Assembly: GCF_030817215.1 (NCBI RefSeq)
Contig: NZ_JAUSZA010000001.1
Location: 5,244,501-5,308,500 of the forward strand
Direction of reading: 5' to 3'
DNA from: Paenibacillus sp. V4I3
Lineage (GTDB): Bacteria; Bacillota; Bacilli; Paenibacillales; NBRC-103111
Length of the DNA stretch: 64,000 bases
The position numbers were made by a program, and so were the translations under genes. Shown one piece after another: positions 39,959-49,172 of this stretch (positions within the stretch are counted from its first letter, which is position 1; every line of letters starts with the position of its first letter). The notes beneath the pieces were generated by a model. It did no database searches. It was given only the letters and a program-made list of their open reading frames with translations, and was not told the origin of the DNA.

Positions 39959-40867
39959 CTAATCATTTTCATTCAAAATCGTTTTAGCAATTTTCCCATC
40001 TAATGCTTCATAATCGTAATACCGAATCGTATCATACAGCTCACTCCGGGTTTGCATATGGCTGATAGAGCCCTTTTGGGTTCCTGTCTGACTAATTTCC
40101 TCAAATACTCTTTCATAGGCTTTGGCAGCTACGCGAAGAGAAGTGACAGGATAAATAACCATATGAAATCCCCAGCTTTCAAATTGCTCCGCCGTATAAT
40201 AAGGAGTTCGCCCGAATTCCGTCATATTGGCTAAAAGTGGGGCCTTCACTTCTTGGCTAAAGTGTTGAAAGTCTTCTTGACTCTCCAACGCTTCTGGAAA
40301 AATCGCATCCGCTCCGGCTGCGAGATATTGCTTTGCTCTATGAATCGCTTCACCTATTCCCTCGACGCTCTTGGCGTCCGTACGCGCAACGATAAATAAT
40401 GTCGGACTCACGGCTTTGATCGTTCGAATTTTTTGAATCATTTCCTCAACCGAAATGAGCTTCTTTCCATTCAAATGTCCGCATTTTTTCGGCATTTCCT
40501 GATCCTCTATTTGAACGGCTGCGACTTTCGCCTCCACCATTTCCTTAGCTGTTCGTGCTACATTTAAAATACCGCCGAATCCGGTGTCTATATCGACAAG
40601 TAGAGGAAGACCGGATGCACGAACTAACTCTCGGGCACGTTCCGCCACCTCATTAGAGTAAATGAGGCCTAAATCAGGCAGTCCCCTGCTAGCTGTGTAA
40701 GCAGCTCCTGATAAATATATGGCTTTAAAATGAGCCTGTTTGGCTATTCTTGCTGCCATTCCGTCGTGGGTTCCGGGGATTTTGACAATTGGACCAGCAC
40801 CAACAAGCTGACGAAATTCAGCGGCCAATCGTTGTTGATCCGGTTCTTCTTCAATCAGCCATGACAT
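39959..40867 (-). CDS. prpB: 2-methylisocitrate lyase
   Basis: The 302-residue protein of the PEP mutase/isocitrate lyase superfamily starts at the ATG 40867 (GGAGG upstream). Key blocks: KIPGTHDGMAARIAKQAHFK, AVYLSG-like AIYLSGAAYTASRGLPDLGL, LVDIDTGFGGILNVARTAKE (Mg2+ Asp), QIEDQEMPKKCGHLNGK (catalytic Cys in KKCGHL) and IVARTDAKSVEG. It cleaves 2-methylisocitrate to pyruvate and succinate in the methylcitrate cycle. It corresponds to YqiQ/MmgF in B. subtilis. Confidence 0.93.
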   Translation of the reverse strand: MSWLIEEEPDQQRLAAEFRQLVGAGPIVKIPGTHDGMAARIAKQAHFKAIYLSGAAYTASRGLPDLGLIYSNEVAERARELVRASGLPLLVDIDTGFGGILNVARTAKEMVEAKVAAVQIEDQEMPKKCGHLNGKKLISVEEMIQKIRTIKAVSPTLFIVARTDAKSVEGIGEAIHRAKQYLAAGADAIFPEALESQEDFQHFSQEVKAPLLANMTEFGRTPYYTAEQFESWGFHMVIYPVTSLRVAAKAYERVFEEISQTGTQKGSISHMQTRSELYDTIRYYDYEALDGKIAKTILNEND

Positions 40868-40906
40868 AAAGACCTCCTGCATCTCGCCGATTTTATTAAC
40901 CAGTGG

Positions 40907-42355
40907 TCATATAATAAAATGCGCCATAAACTCATGAACAGGTGTTTGAATCAACCGCTCATAATCAAGTGAGAGCTTCCGTATTTCTGTCGTCTTCCTA
41001 CGAGGAAACCGAGTAAGTAAATTTGCTTCATATTTCTCAATAACCTTAGGTAAACCTTCCTCACGCCGCCTTCGATGCCCGATCGGATACTCGCAAACCA
41101 CTTTCTCCGTATTCGTACCGTCTTTGAAATCAACTTGGACCGCGTTGGCGATCGAACGTTTGTCAGGATCCAGGTAATCCTTGCTGTACTGCTCATTCTC
41201 GACAACGACCATTTTCTCCCTAAGCGCATCAATCCTAGGATCCTTAGCGACCATTTCTTCGTAATGCTCAGCTGTCAATGTACCAAACAGCAGCCCAATC
41301 GCTACCATGTATTGCAGACAATGATCCCGATCAGCAGGATTGTGCAAGGGTCCCTTCTTATCAATAATCCGAATCGCAGATTGATGGGTAGTCAATGTGA
41401 TGTGTGCAATCTCATCCAGTCGCTTGTTTACCTTGGGGTACAACTGCAAAGCACATTCTACGGCCGTTTGAGCATGAAATTCAGCTGGAAATGATATTTT
41501 AAATAAAATATTCTCCATCACATAGGAGCCTAATGAACGACCTAATGTGAGTTCTTTTCCTTGAAATAAAACATCTTGGAAGCCCCAGTTTTTCGCAGTA
41601 AGTGCCGACGAATAGCCCATTTCTCCACCTACAGCCATCAAAGCTAACCGTACCCCACGACTTGTGGCATCACCGGCAGCCCATGATTTACGTGATCCTG
41701 TATTGGGAGCATGTCGATACGTTCTTAAGCTAGCTCCGTCAATCCATGCGTTAGAAAGGGCGCTGCACAGCTCTTCTCTGTTCGCCCCCAACATTGCCGC
41801 AGCAACGGCTGTCGAAGCTATTTTCACAAAATGAACATGATCCAGCCCCACACGATTTAAGCTGTTCTCAAGAGCAAGCACTCCTTGAATCTCATGCGCT
41901 TTAATCGTCATGGTGAGGACATCTTTCATAATGAGCGGCTTTTTCCCCTCAGCAGCTCGATTGCGGCTAAGATAATCGGCGACGGCAAGAATACTGCCTA
42001 AATTATCCGATGGATGCCCCCATTCAGCTGCCAGCCATGTATCGTTATAATCCAGCCAACGTATCATACAGCCGATATTAAAAGCCGCATGGACAGGGTC
42101 TAGCTCGTATCTCGTCCCCGGCACACGGGCGCCCCCCGATAAGTTCGCACCTGGTACAATCGGACCCAAATGCTTCGTACAATCCGGGAATCGTAAAGCG
42201 AGTAATCCGGTGCCAAGTGAATCCAATAAGACATGCTGTGCGATGCGATACGCTTCCTCACTTTCAATCCCTTTTGCCAATGTATAATCGGCAATTTCCT
42301 CTATTAAGGGATCAAAGGTCATCTCCTTATTTTCCAGATATCCAGAACTACTCAT
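40907..42355 (-). CDS. prpD: 2-methylcitrate dehydratase
   Basis: The 482-residue MmgE/PrpD family protein contains DSLGTGLLALRFPDCTKHLG, RWLDYNDTWLAAEWGHPSDN (conserved acidic/Asn site), NRVGLDHVHFVKIASTAVAA and the C-terminal PADRDHCLQYMVAIGLLFG. The family dehydrates 2-methylcitrate to 2-methyl-cis-aconitate. Its ATG overlaps the prpC stop (ATGA), and it is followed by prpB. The aconitase-type hydratase for the next step is presumably the housekeeping enzyme, as none is in the operon. Confidence 0.93.
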   Translation of the reverse strand: MSSSGYLENKEMTFDPLIEEIADYTLAKGIESEEAYRIAQHVLLDSLGTGLLALRFPDCTKHLGPIVPGANLSGGARVPGTRYELDPVHAAFNIGCMIRWLDYNDTWLAAEWGHPSDNLGSILAVADYLSRNRAAEGKKPLIMKDVLTMTIKAHEIQGVLALENSLNRVGLDHVHFVKIASTAVAAAMLGANREELCSALSNAWIDGASLRTYRHAPNTGSRKSWAAGDATSRGVRLALMAVGGEMGYSSALTAKNWGFQDVLFQGKELTLGRSLGSYVMENILFKISFPAEFHAQTAVECALQLYPKVNKRLDEIAHITLTTHQSAIRIIDKKGPLHNPADRDHCLQYMVAIGLLFGTLTAEHYEEMVAKDPRIDALREKMVVVENEQYSKDYLDPDKRSIANAVQVDFKDGTNTEKVVCEYPIGHRRRREEGLPKVIEKYEANLLTRFPRRKTTEIRKLSLDYERLIQTPVHEFMAHFII

Positions 42356-43503
42356 TCGTATTCGTCCTTTCTGCTTAAGCGACTCGGCTGCTGAGGAGGG
42401 TGTAGATCTCGAGGCCCCTTATAATGAACTCGTGGTCGAAAGAGTCGATTATTATCATGTTGTTCGATCACATGCGCGCTAATGCCGATCGTACGGGCAG
42501 CAAGAAATACCGGTGTAAACAAATCAATTGGAATCCCTAGCAAATAGTAAACAGGAGCTGCATAATAATCCAAATTCGGATGCAAATTCTTTTCTCGCTT
42601 CATGACTTCTTCCCCAAGGACACACATGTTGTAGAGCTCTGGTTGATTTTTGTCTACTGCGAGTTCAGCAAGCGCCTCTTTCATAAGCAGCGCACGGGGA
42701 TCCGCTTTTTTCATATAAACCCGATGTCCAAAGCCCATAATTCGTTCTTTCTTTGCTAATTTATTCAGCATGAGTGCTTCAAGCTTTGCTTCCGATCCCG
42801 CTTCCAAAAGCATAGCCATGACCGCTTCATTCGCACCGCCGTGCAGAGTCCCTTTGAGTGAAGCAACCGCACCTGTTAATGCACCATAAAGATCGGATTG
42901 TGTGGATGCAATAACACGAGCAGCAAACGTAGAATTCGGCATTTCATGCTCACTATAGACGATCAGTGATTGATCAAAGATAGCTTCTTCCATCTTGGTT
43001 GGGACGCGTCCTGTGATCATATATAAGAAATTAGCTGTATAGGATAGCACTTTGCGCGGGTCTATGAATGGCTGCTTCGTTTGCGCGCGATACCCATTGG
43101 CTACAATTTCCGGCACTTTCGCGAGCAATCGAATGGCTTTACGGGTATTGGCTTCTCTAGAACGATCCTCAAGATCTACATCGTAACTAGCTATAGCTGA
43201 GATGCCTGTTCGCAGAACATCCATGAAGTCGGCTTCCTCGGGGAGTAGTTGTAGAATTGCATTCACATTTGGAGGTAATCCATATTCCGATCTCAACTTC
43301 TCTTCGATCGAATGCCGTTCATCTGGATTAGGCAGCACTCCGTTTAGAAGCAGCCCTACAATATCCAGATAGGTTACATGTTGGGCAAGCTCAATAAGGT
43401 CATATCCGCGAACAACAATTTCCTCCTTCTCCACATCCAGATACGAGATGTTCGTCTCGCTAGCAATGACATTTTCAAGTCCAGGCAAATAGTCTTCACT
43501 CAT
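42352..43503 (-). CDS. prpC: 2-methylcitrate/citrate synthase
   Basis: The 383-residue type II-like bacterial citrate synthase has the catalytic segments LKGTLHGGANEAVMAML (His), MGFGHRVYMKKADPRA (His) and the Asp-region YYAAPVYYLLGIPIDLFTP. The length and the neighbours (prpD, prpB) identify it as the propionyl-CoA-using enzyme, equivalent to B. subtilis MmgD. It may retain citrate synthase activity. Its start is preceded by GGAAGGGAG. Confidence 0.92.
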   Translation of the reverse strand: MSEDYLPGLENVIASETNISYLDVEKEEIVVRGYDLIELAQHVTYLDIVGLLLNGVLPNPDERHSIEEKLRSEYGLPPNVNAILQLLPEEADFMDVLRTGISAIASYDVDLEDRSREANTRKAIRLLAKVPEIVANGYRAQTKQPFIDPRKVLSYTANFLYMITGRVPTKMEEAIFDQSLIVYSEHEMPNSTFAARVIASTQSDLYGALTGAVASLKGTLHGGANEAVMAMLLEAGSEAKLEALMLNKLAKKERIMGFGHRVYMKKADPRALLMKEALAELAVDKNQPELYNMCVLGEEVMKREKNLHPNLDYYAAPVYYLLGIPIDLFTPVFLAARTIGISAHVIEQHDNNRLFRPRVHYKGPRDLHPPQQPSRLSRKDEYE

Positions 43504-43542
43504 CTCATCGCTCTCCCTTCCTCCGTTCGTTCTTTCATTCAG

Positions 43543-44685
43543 TCAGTCGGCAAGAAGCATTCGGGATATCACAATACGCTGAATCTCGTTCGTCCCTTCG
43601 TATATCTGGGTTACCTTCGCATCGCGCAAAAACCGCTCTACAGGGAAATCCTTGGTATAGCCGTCGTCTCCAAATATTTGCACAGCCTCAATGCAGACCT
43701 GAACAGCGGTATCACTGGCGAAAAGCTTGGCAATAGCAGCTTGCTTCCCATATGTTAACCCCTTGCTTTCCCGCCAGGCGGCCTGATAGGCAAGCAGTCT
43801 AGCTGCTTCAATGTGAGTTGCCATATCAGCGATTTTATAAGCAATCGTTTGCTGCCCACCAATCGGCTTTGCCAATTGATTTCGTTCTTTTGCATAAGCA
43901 ATTGAAGCATCTAGAGCACCTTGCGCAATTCCAAGTGCTTGAGCAGCAATTCCGATACGTCCGCCATCCAGACTTTTCATGGCAATTCGGAAGCCTTCAC
44001 CCTCCGGCCCTAGCAAGTTTTCCGCTGGAACACGGCAATTCTCAAACCTCAATTCCATTGTCGGTGATGAACGGATGCCTAGCTTCTTTTCTTTGCTGCC
44101 AAAAATGAATCCAGCAGCTCCCTTTTCTACGATAAAGGCACTGCACCCTTTTTGCCTTTGCTGCATATCTGTCATCGCAAAAACGATGTAAACCTCCGCC
44201 TCCCCTCCATTTGTAACAAATAGTTTGGAGCCGTTAAGGACATAACTGTCCCCGTCCTTTATCGCTGTTGTCCTCATTGCCCCAGCATCGGAGCCGGAAC
44301 CACTTTCCGTTAAGCTATAAGCTCCTAGCTTCTTGCCTTCTGCTAAAGGCCGCAAAAACTTTTGTTTCTGTTCTTCTGTGCCATACCTGTAAATCGCCCA
44401 ACTGACTAAAGAGGTATGAACGGAAAGCATAACTCCTGTGGAACCACATACCCTAGAAAGCTCTTCGATGACCATGGCATAGGTCAGAAAATCGGACGCA
44501 AGCCCACCGTACGCTGCAGGCCACGGAATGCCCGTCAAACCAAGCTTCCCCATTTTATCGAACAAATTACGATCAAATCTCTCTTCTTCATCCCGCTGTG
44601 CAGCCGTCGGCTCTACCTCGTTAATCGCAAAATCACGCACCATGAAACGAATCATGTTCTGTTTATCCGTATAGGACACATGCAT
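43543..44685 (-). CDS. mmgC: Acyl-CoA dehydrogenase (canonical)
   Basis: The 380-residue flavoprotein is the first gene of the operon, with AAGGAGG directly before the ATG. Blocks: AYSLTESGSGSDAGAMRTT, FVTNGGEAEVYIVFAM and the end QIYEGTNEIQRIVISRML, with the catalytic Glu present. It should oxidise n-butyryl-CoA (and perhaps isobutyryl- or 2-methylbutyryl-CoA) to the enoyl-CoA with electron-transfer flavoprotein as acceptor. It corresponds to MmgC. A perfect cre site lies 85 bases upstream. Confidence 0.92.
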   Translation of the reverse strand: MHVSYTDKQNMIRFMVRDFAINEVEPTAAQRDEEERFDRNLFDKMGKLGLTGIPWPAAYGGLASDFLTYAMVIEELSRVCGSTGVMLSVHTSLVSWAIYRYGTEEQKQKFLRPLAEGKKLGAYSLTESGSGSDAGAMRTTAIKDGDSYVLNGSKLFVTNGGEAEVYIVFAMTDMQQRQKGCSAFIVEKGAAGFIFGSKEKKLGIRSSPTMELRFENCRVPAENLLGPEGEGFRIAMKSLDGGRIGIAAQALGIAQGALDASIAYAKERNQLAKPIGGQQTIAYKIADMATHIEAARLLAYQAAWRESKGLTYGKQAAIAKLFASDTAVQVCIEAVQIFGDDGYTKDFPVERFLRDAKVTQIYEGTNEIQRIVISRMLLAD

Positions 44686-44769
44686 TCGACTGCCTCCTTC
44701 GACATGATGGACATTTCTTCATGTTCTGCCGAGGAAAAATTCGGTCGATGGATTGAAAATAGGACAAGC

Positions 44770-44783
44770 TGTAAACGCTTTCA
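44770..44783. promoter_or_regulatory. CcpA cre site controlling the bkd-icmF-methylcitrate operon
   Basis: TGTAAACGCTTTCA matches the cre consensus TGWAANCGNTNWCA at every position. It lies about 85 bases before the first start codon, where CcpA binding would block or roadblock transcription when glucose is present. B. subtilis mmg is likewise CcpA-repressed. Confidence 0.88.
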
Positions 44784-44850
44784 GATCTATGCTTTATATA
44801 TACACCCTTTTACAAAGGCTTATACCTTCGGGGCTGCACTAAAAAATTAA

Positions 44851-44882
44851 AAGAGCCAGACCTTTGTACAGGGTTGGCTCTT
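44851..44882 (-). terminator. Terminator after the TetL-like transporter gene
   Basis: AAGAGCCA and TGGCTCTT with inner CC/GG form the stem. On the minus strand it runs into TTTTAATTTTTT. It insulates the operon promoter from upstream transcription. Confidence 0.9.
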
Positions 44883-44906
44883 CCAAGTTCATTGTCTTTC
44901 CAGTAT

Positions 44907-46310
44907 TTATACCAGTTCATTGACCAGTTGTTGATTTTTTTTGCCAAAAGATACGAAATAAAGTAATGTACTTGCTACGACAACTAAGCATAATATCAGA
45001 ATGAGATTGCCGTACAAGTAGGCGTGTGAGTCTGAAATTAGAGGATGAAGCGGAAAAGCAAGCAGTTCTTTCTCCATCACTTTAGCAACGAGTGCCGTCA
45101 CGACCGCTCCGGAAATCGTTGATGTCATATTGAAAAAGCCCATCCCGACGCCAATTTGTTGAACAGGCAATATTTGCGTAATCGTTTCCGTTAATGCCGT
45201 CTGCATGAAAGAAAACCCGATGTACATCATGATGAGGGCTGCTCCAATGTACCATACCCAAAGTCCGATTGATGAAGATTGCAGTAAAAGACTAGCTGCT
45301 ATTAATATCAATCCTAGATATACAACATAATGGCTCCCTCGCTTGACCGTCATATTGCCGGCCACTTTCCCAAATACGACCGCGCTAATGGCTCCAGGAA
45401 ACATTATAAGTCCAATATGTTCTGTGTCCAGGCCGTATATGTTACTTAACATTAGCGGAATGACGAACATGACCGACATTACGGTGCCAAAAATTAGAAA
45501 GCCGATGATGAGACCATTTCGGTAAAGAGAATTTGTGAAAAGTGCAGGTTCGACGAACGGCTCCTTCGCTCTGCGAATATGAACGATAAATAAAATAAGA
45601 GCTATCAGCACGATTCCCAAGTAGATCCAATTTCCTTCTGTCGTAAACAAAATCAGCGTTGATATGATAATACCCAAAAGTACCGCTCCTGCAACATCCA
45701 ATTTACCTGCTTTGCGCGGTTCTACAGGCAGAAACTTTTGAAAAAAAGGAATGGCTATAACGACTGGTACCGAAACAAGAAACAAAAAGGCCCAGTGAAA
45801 CGATCCTGCAATATAACCGCCAAGTACCGGACCGATCCCAATCGCGAATGAAACGGTCGATGTAATAATACCAAACATTCTCCCCCGTTCTTTCACTGTG
45901 AAAAACCGGGCTACCATGACGAAAATCAAGGCTGGGATAGCTGACCCACCTGCCCCTTGTATGGCCCGAGATAAAATGACAGCGGGATACCACGATTGGC
46001 ATACAAAACCCAATATGGACCCAAAAGCGTAAAGAGAGATCCCTATTGTAATCAATTTTTTGATGCTGTACATATCGGAAAGCTTCCCGAATATAACCAT
46101 TCCCATACCAAAGACGATAAAAAAGATCGTAACTACCCAGCTTACACCGGAAGCATCCAGACCGAACTGCTTGGCAATGCTTGGAGTAGATACATTGAAT
46201 ACGGATTCATTCAATACGGCAAAAAATATAACATAATAAATCCAAAGGACACTTTTCTTTATTTCTGAGTTGTCCGCTACAGTGTTGGTTTGACTCTCCA
46301 CGATATTCAT
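44907..46310 (-). CDS. MFS drug/proton antiporter, TetL/TetK-like (DHA2 group)
   Basis: The 467-residue protein has about fourteen transmembrane segments. The helix 1 region is VIFFAVLNESVFNVSTPSIA and motif A is FGKLSDMYSIKKLITIG. The antiporter motif C is in helix 5 (ITSTVSFAIGIGPVLGGYIAG, landmark at about residue 145). IQGAGGSAIPALIFVMVARFF is strikingly TetL-like. Substrate could be tetracycline, other drugs or a metabolite, and monovalent cations in TetL; the family alone does not decide. No tet-type leader peptide was recognised upstream. Confidence 0.82.
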   Translation of the reverse strand: MNIVESQTNTVADNSEIKKSVLWIYYVIFFAVLNESVFNVSTPSIAKQFGLDASGVSWVVTIFFIVFGMGMVIFGKLSDMYSIKKLITIGISLYAFGSILGFVCQSWYPAVILSRAIQGAGGSAIPALIFVMVARFFTVKERGRMFGIITSTVSFAIGIGPVLGGYIAGSFHWAFLFLVSVPVVIAIPFFQKFLPVEPRKAGKLDVAGAVLLGIIISTLILFTTEGNWIYLGIVLIALILFIVHIRRAKEPFVEPALFTNSLYRNGLIIGFLIFGTVMSVMFVIPLMLSNIYGLDTEHIGLIMFPGAISAVVFGKVAGNMTVKRGSHYVVYLGLILIAASLLLQSSSIGLWVWYIGAALIMMYIGFSFMQTALTETITQILPVQQIGVGMGFFNMTSTISGAVVTALVAKVMEKELLAFPLHPLISDSHAYLYGNLILILCLVVVASTLLYFVSFGKKNQQLVNELV

Positions 46311-46500
46311 TTCGACAAACTTCCTTCCTCTTTACGAATTTAAATTTCATATCATTGAACTTACTACTCATTTACTCCTCGATTCACCCCATTTCTTACC
46401 AGCCACCTCAACTTTACCAAACTCACGTTCTCATGTACAGTAGTTTACACAACAAAAATTGTTGACAACATACAACTTGAAAGCTTCGCCAAACAAAAAA

Positions 46501-46534
46501 ACTGCCAACTCTCCGTCGCCAGAGACTAAGCAGT
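46501..46534 (-). terminator. Weak terminator-like hairpin after SLH pseudogene
   Basis: ACTGC/GCAGT outer and CTC/GAG inner pairs form an interrupted stem. On the minus strand TTTTTTTG follows. Confidence 0.6.
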
Positions 46535-46546
46535 CTTTATAATGGT

Positions 46547-47432
46547 TTAGTTTACATCCACACTCACTGTAGCATGCGCAACCTCGCTATAAATGGTAAT
46601 CTTATGAGTACTATCCAACAATTGTTTAGCAATCAGTCTCACTTCAAAGCGAGCATTCCCATTTTCATCAAATAAATCAGTTGTTCCTAGCGAGGTACCT
46701 GCCTTTACAATCTCAAGGTTTGGATTTTCAGGCGACACAACAGGCGTCAAGTTCTTTGAAGTGACCTCATTTTGATCAAACTGTTTTTTGATGATCGGGT
46801 TCCCATACTGGTCAAACAAATTCAATGAAATGGATACTTCGAGCTGCGCTAAGTTTGCTATTATTCACATAAACGGTTACTGATAAATAATCATTCGTTT
46901 GGGAAGTATTCGCTTCTTTGACGTTAGCAATTATAACGAGGTTGCCCCATTCATCTTTTTTAAAATCTGCTGGAGCTGAGCCAGCTACAATGGCCGTGAA
47001 ACCCGACGTTCCAAGGGATGCCGTTTCTCCGTATTGATTCATCTAATCGTTGCAGCCACCATCGCTAACGCCATTCGTAATTCCAGCTGTTTTCAAAGCT
47101 TCAATATATGGTAATGCAAAGCCATTGGCTTGATCATATGTACTTACATCTATAAATGAGGAAACTCTTAAACTAGCATTAATCGGAAGATCCAAGATCT
47201 TTGCCGCAACTTTAGCGAACTGTGCACGGTTCATTTGACTCTTTAATCCGAAAGTCGTTTCGGTCATTCCCTCAAAAATACCCGCGCTAATCATCGCATC
47301 GAATTTGGCTTTGGTAGCGGCGTCTAGTTGGCTCAAGTCCGTGAAGTCAAATGACGTTTTGCCGAATGCGACAGATGAGAACATGGATAAAGCCATAGCG
47401 GATGTAAGTACGAAAGATAGTTGTTTTTTCAT
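46547..47432 (-). pseudogene. SLH-domain surface protein, degraded
   Basis: The N-terminal piece (47432-47043) has a signal peptide (LSFVLTSAMALSMFSSVAFG) and part of two SLH repeats (TFGLKSQMNRAQFAKVAAKIL; GFALPYIEALKTAGITNGVSDG). It then breaks at GGCND followed by an in-frame TAG. Directly after the stop, from 47042, MNQYGETASLGTSGFTAIV and related Ig-like beta-strand sequence continues in the same frame. A one-base frameshift near 46812-46825 then leads to NLFDQYGNPIIKKQ up to the end. So the gene has lost the rest of its SLH region by internal deletion and carries a nonsense codon and a frameshift. It was an S-layer-type surface protein with repeated xxDQYGNP modules. Confidence 0.85.
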
Positions 47433-47526
47433 AACGTTTCATCCTCCTAAGTCTGGGTTTTGTGTTGATAGGAATTTATACCCAGCTGCTTTGAGATCGA
47501 AACGAAATGTTTTGAAATATTTACAT

Positions 47527-49029
47527 TTACCTTCTTGCTTGATGTTTGGATAGATTCCAGGAAGGCCATGAATAGTCTCCGGAATCTGCTTTAATGCGAT
47601 CTATGGTTGCTTGTATCGACACCAACTCAGGGTGCTTGGATTGCAGTTCCTTAAGTGGCGGGACCACGTCGGTTGAGAGTCTCCCCAGATATTCAAGGTC
47701 GATGATTCCCGTTCTTTCGTACCGCTCCATGTTGTTGATTACGATTCGTTGTTCAATGTTCATATAATTCATCACCAGATAGGCCAGGATTGCCGTCGTG
47801 ATAACAGCTTTTGACAAGGACATCCGCTCCATCCAGATTCGGAAAAAAGCAATGATAAACAAAACACCTAAGAAAATCATGAAACCATGAACGAGTAATC
47901 TCGTTTGCGTGAAGCCATACGCCTCTTCATACAACGAAAGCCTTCCATAAGCGGAAATGAGCATCACGATCGTGCATCCAACGAGCATCGTCAGCAGCCC
48001 TTTTCGAATGTTTTCCCCCATTTGACCGCTGCGGCGGATCCAATGCAGGCCTGGAAACAGCAGCGAAATATTGATGATAGCGACCGCAACAAGCTCAGCA
48101 AACCCTCTTCGCGCGTACTCCGCATAGATCACACCATTTGGTAAAAACCCATTCGCTGCTCCGAATAAATAGGAGAACTGAATGATAGCGAACAGCACAT
48201 AGACAACGTTGACACACACCAGTAAAGTACCGGCTGTTATTGGATCAATGAGAATTTTTTTGTTTACAGCGGCAGATTCCTTACTTAACTCTTGAGGCGT
48301 TTGACTGGCTTCGAGGACTTTTGGAAAAAGAATTCCCCATAAATAGCAGAACGTGTATAGGGTTATTGCAATCCCAAAACCGGTACGTACTATCCCCTCA
48401 GCAACCGATATTCCGTTGAACCAATGAGGGATTTGGGTCACCCAAGATTGAAAAACACGATCCGCAGAAGCTAACAACCCAATTACGATGAACAATATGG
48501 GGGCTGCCAGCAAAAGGCCTGCACCAACTTTCCCCATCTTTCCCCATGCAGACTCCTTTTCGGTCTTTCTGCTCGGCAGCCAAGCTTTGATCATTCCAAA
48601 AGGTACTGACAAGTAAGCTATCGGCCTGCCAATGCAATGTCTCAGCAGATCCTGCAGGAATGTAGCATGATACCATGCATGCTTACTATTGCGTGATAAG
48701 ACAATCGTCTGCATCGCAATGCATAGGGGTAAGGCAAGCAAATTAAGTGTATGGAACAGATTGTTGGCAAACAATGTATACGTCATAGCAATTAATACAA
48801 CTGGAGCCAGAAGGAACCAACCCGCTTTATTTTGTCCTTCCCACGGCTCAAAGCCGCCTAATCTTCCTTTTATGGCGTAAAAGTAAAGGCTGTAAAAGCC
48901 AGCCACACTAATCAGAACAGAGATGCCGGCGGCATGGTCAATAAACATGTATTGAACCATGAAACCCAATAAACATGCGTACACAAGCATTAAACCGTAT
49001 TTTCTTTGCCATGGAGCAGGATCTCTCAT
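47527..49029 (-). CDS. DUF4173/DUF4153 family membrane protein
   Basis: The 500-residue integral membrane protein has about a dozen hydrophobic segments. Landmark blocks are FANNLFHTLNLLALPLCIAM, PIAYLSVPFGMIKAWLPSRK and GFLPNGVIYAEYARRGFAEL, with VNYMNIEQRIVINNMERY near the C terminus, all typical of DUF4173. The soluble tail ends in a basic segment. Function unknown. It is divergent from the SgrR-like regulator gene, with 143 bases between the starts. Confidence 0.75.
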   Translation of the reverse strand: MRDPAPWQRKYGLMLVYACLLGFMVQYMFIDHAAGISVLISVAGFYSLYFYAIKGRLGGFEPWEGQNKAGWFLLAPVVLIAMTYTLFANNLFHTLNLLALPLCIAMQTIVLSRNSKHAWYHATFLQDLLRHCIGRPIAYLSVPFGMIKAWLPSRKTEKESAWGKMGKVGAGLLLAAPILFIVIGLLASADRVFQSWVTQIPHWFNGISVAEGIVRTGFGIAITLYTFCYLWGILFPKVLEASQTPQELSKESAAVNKKILIDPITAGTLLVCVNVVYVLFAIIQFSYLFGAANGFLPNGVIYAEYARRGFAELVAVAIINISLLFPGLHWIRRSGQMGENIRKGLLTMLVGCTIVMLISAYGRLSLYEEAYGFTQTRLLVHGFMIFLGVLFIIAFFRIWMERMSLSKAVITTAILAYLVMNYMNIEQRIVINNMERYERTGIIDLEYLGRLSTDVVPPLKELQSKHPELVSIQATIDRIKADSGDYSWPSWNLSKHQARR

Positions 49030-49172
49030 TGGACTTGTTCTCCTTTGTTTTACAGATGGTCAGGCAGCCTAAGCGTTTGTTATTTCCTGCCCTTTATTGT
49101 AACCTGTAAAACAAGAACAAAAAGTGTAAGTTTAAATTTCATAATTTCATATTTTATTCCGGAGGCTAAAGG

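Noticed and set aside
44907..46310. Acquired tetracycline resistance gene
   Set aside because: The transporter resembles TetL but lacks a tet-type leader and mobile flanks; it is more likely a chromosomal relative with an unknown substrate.
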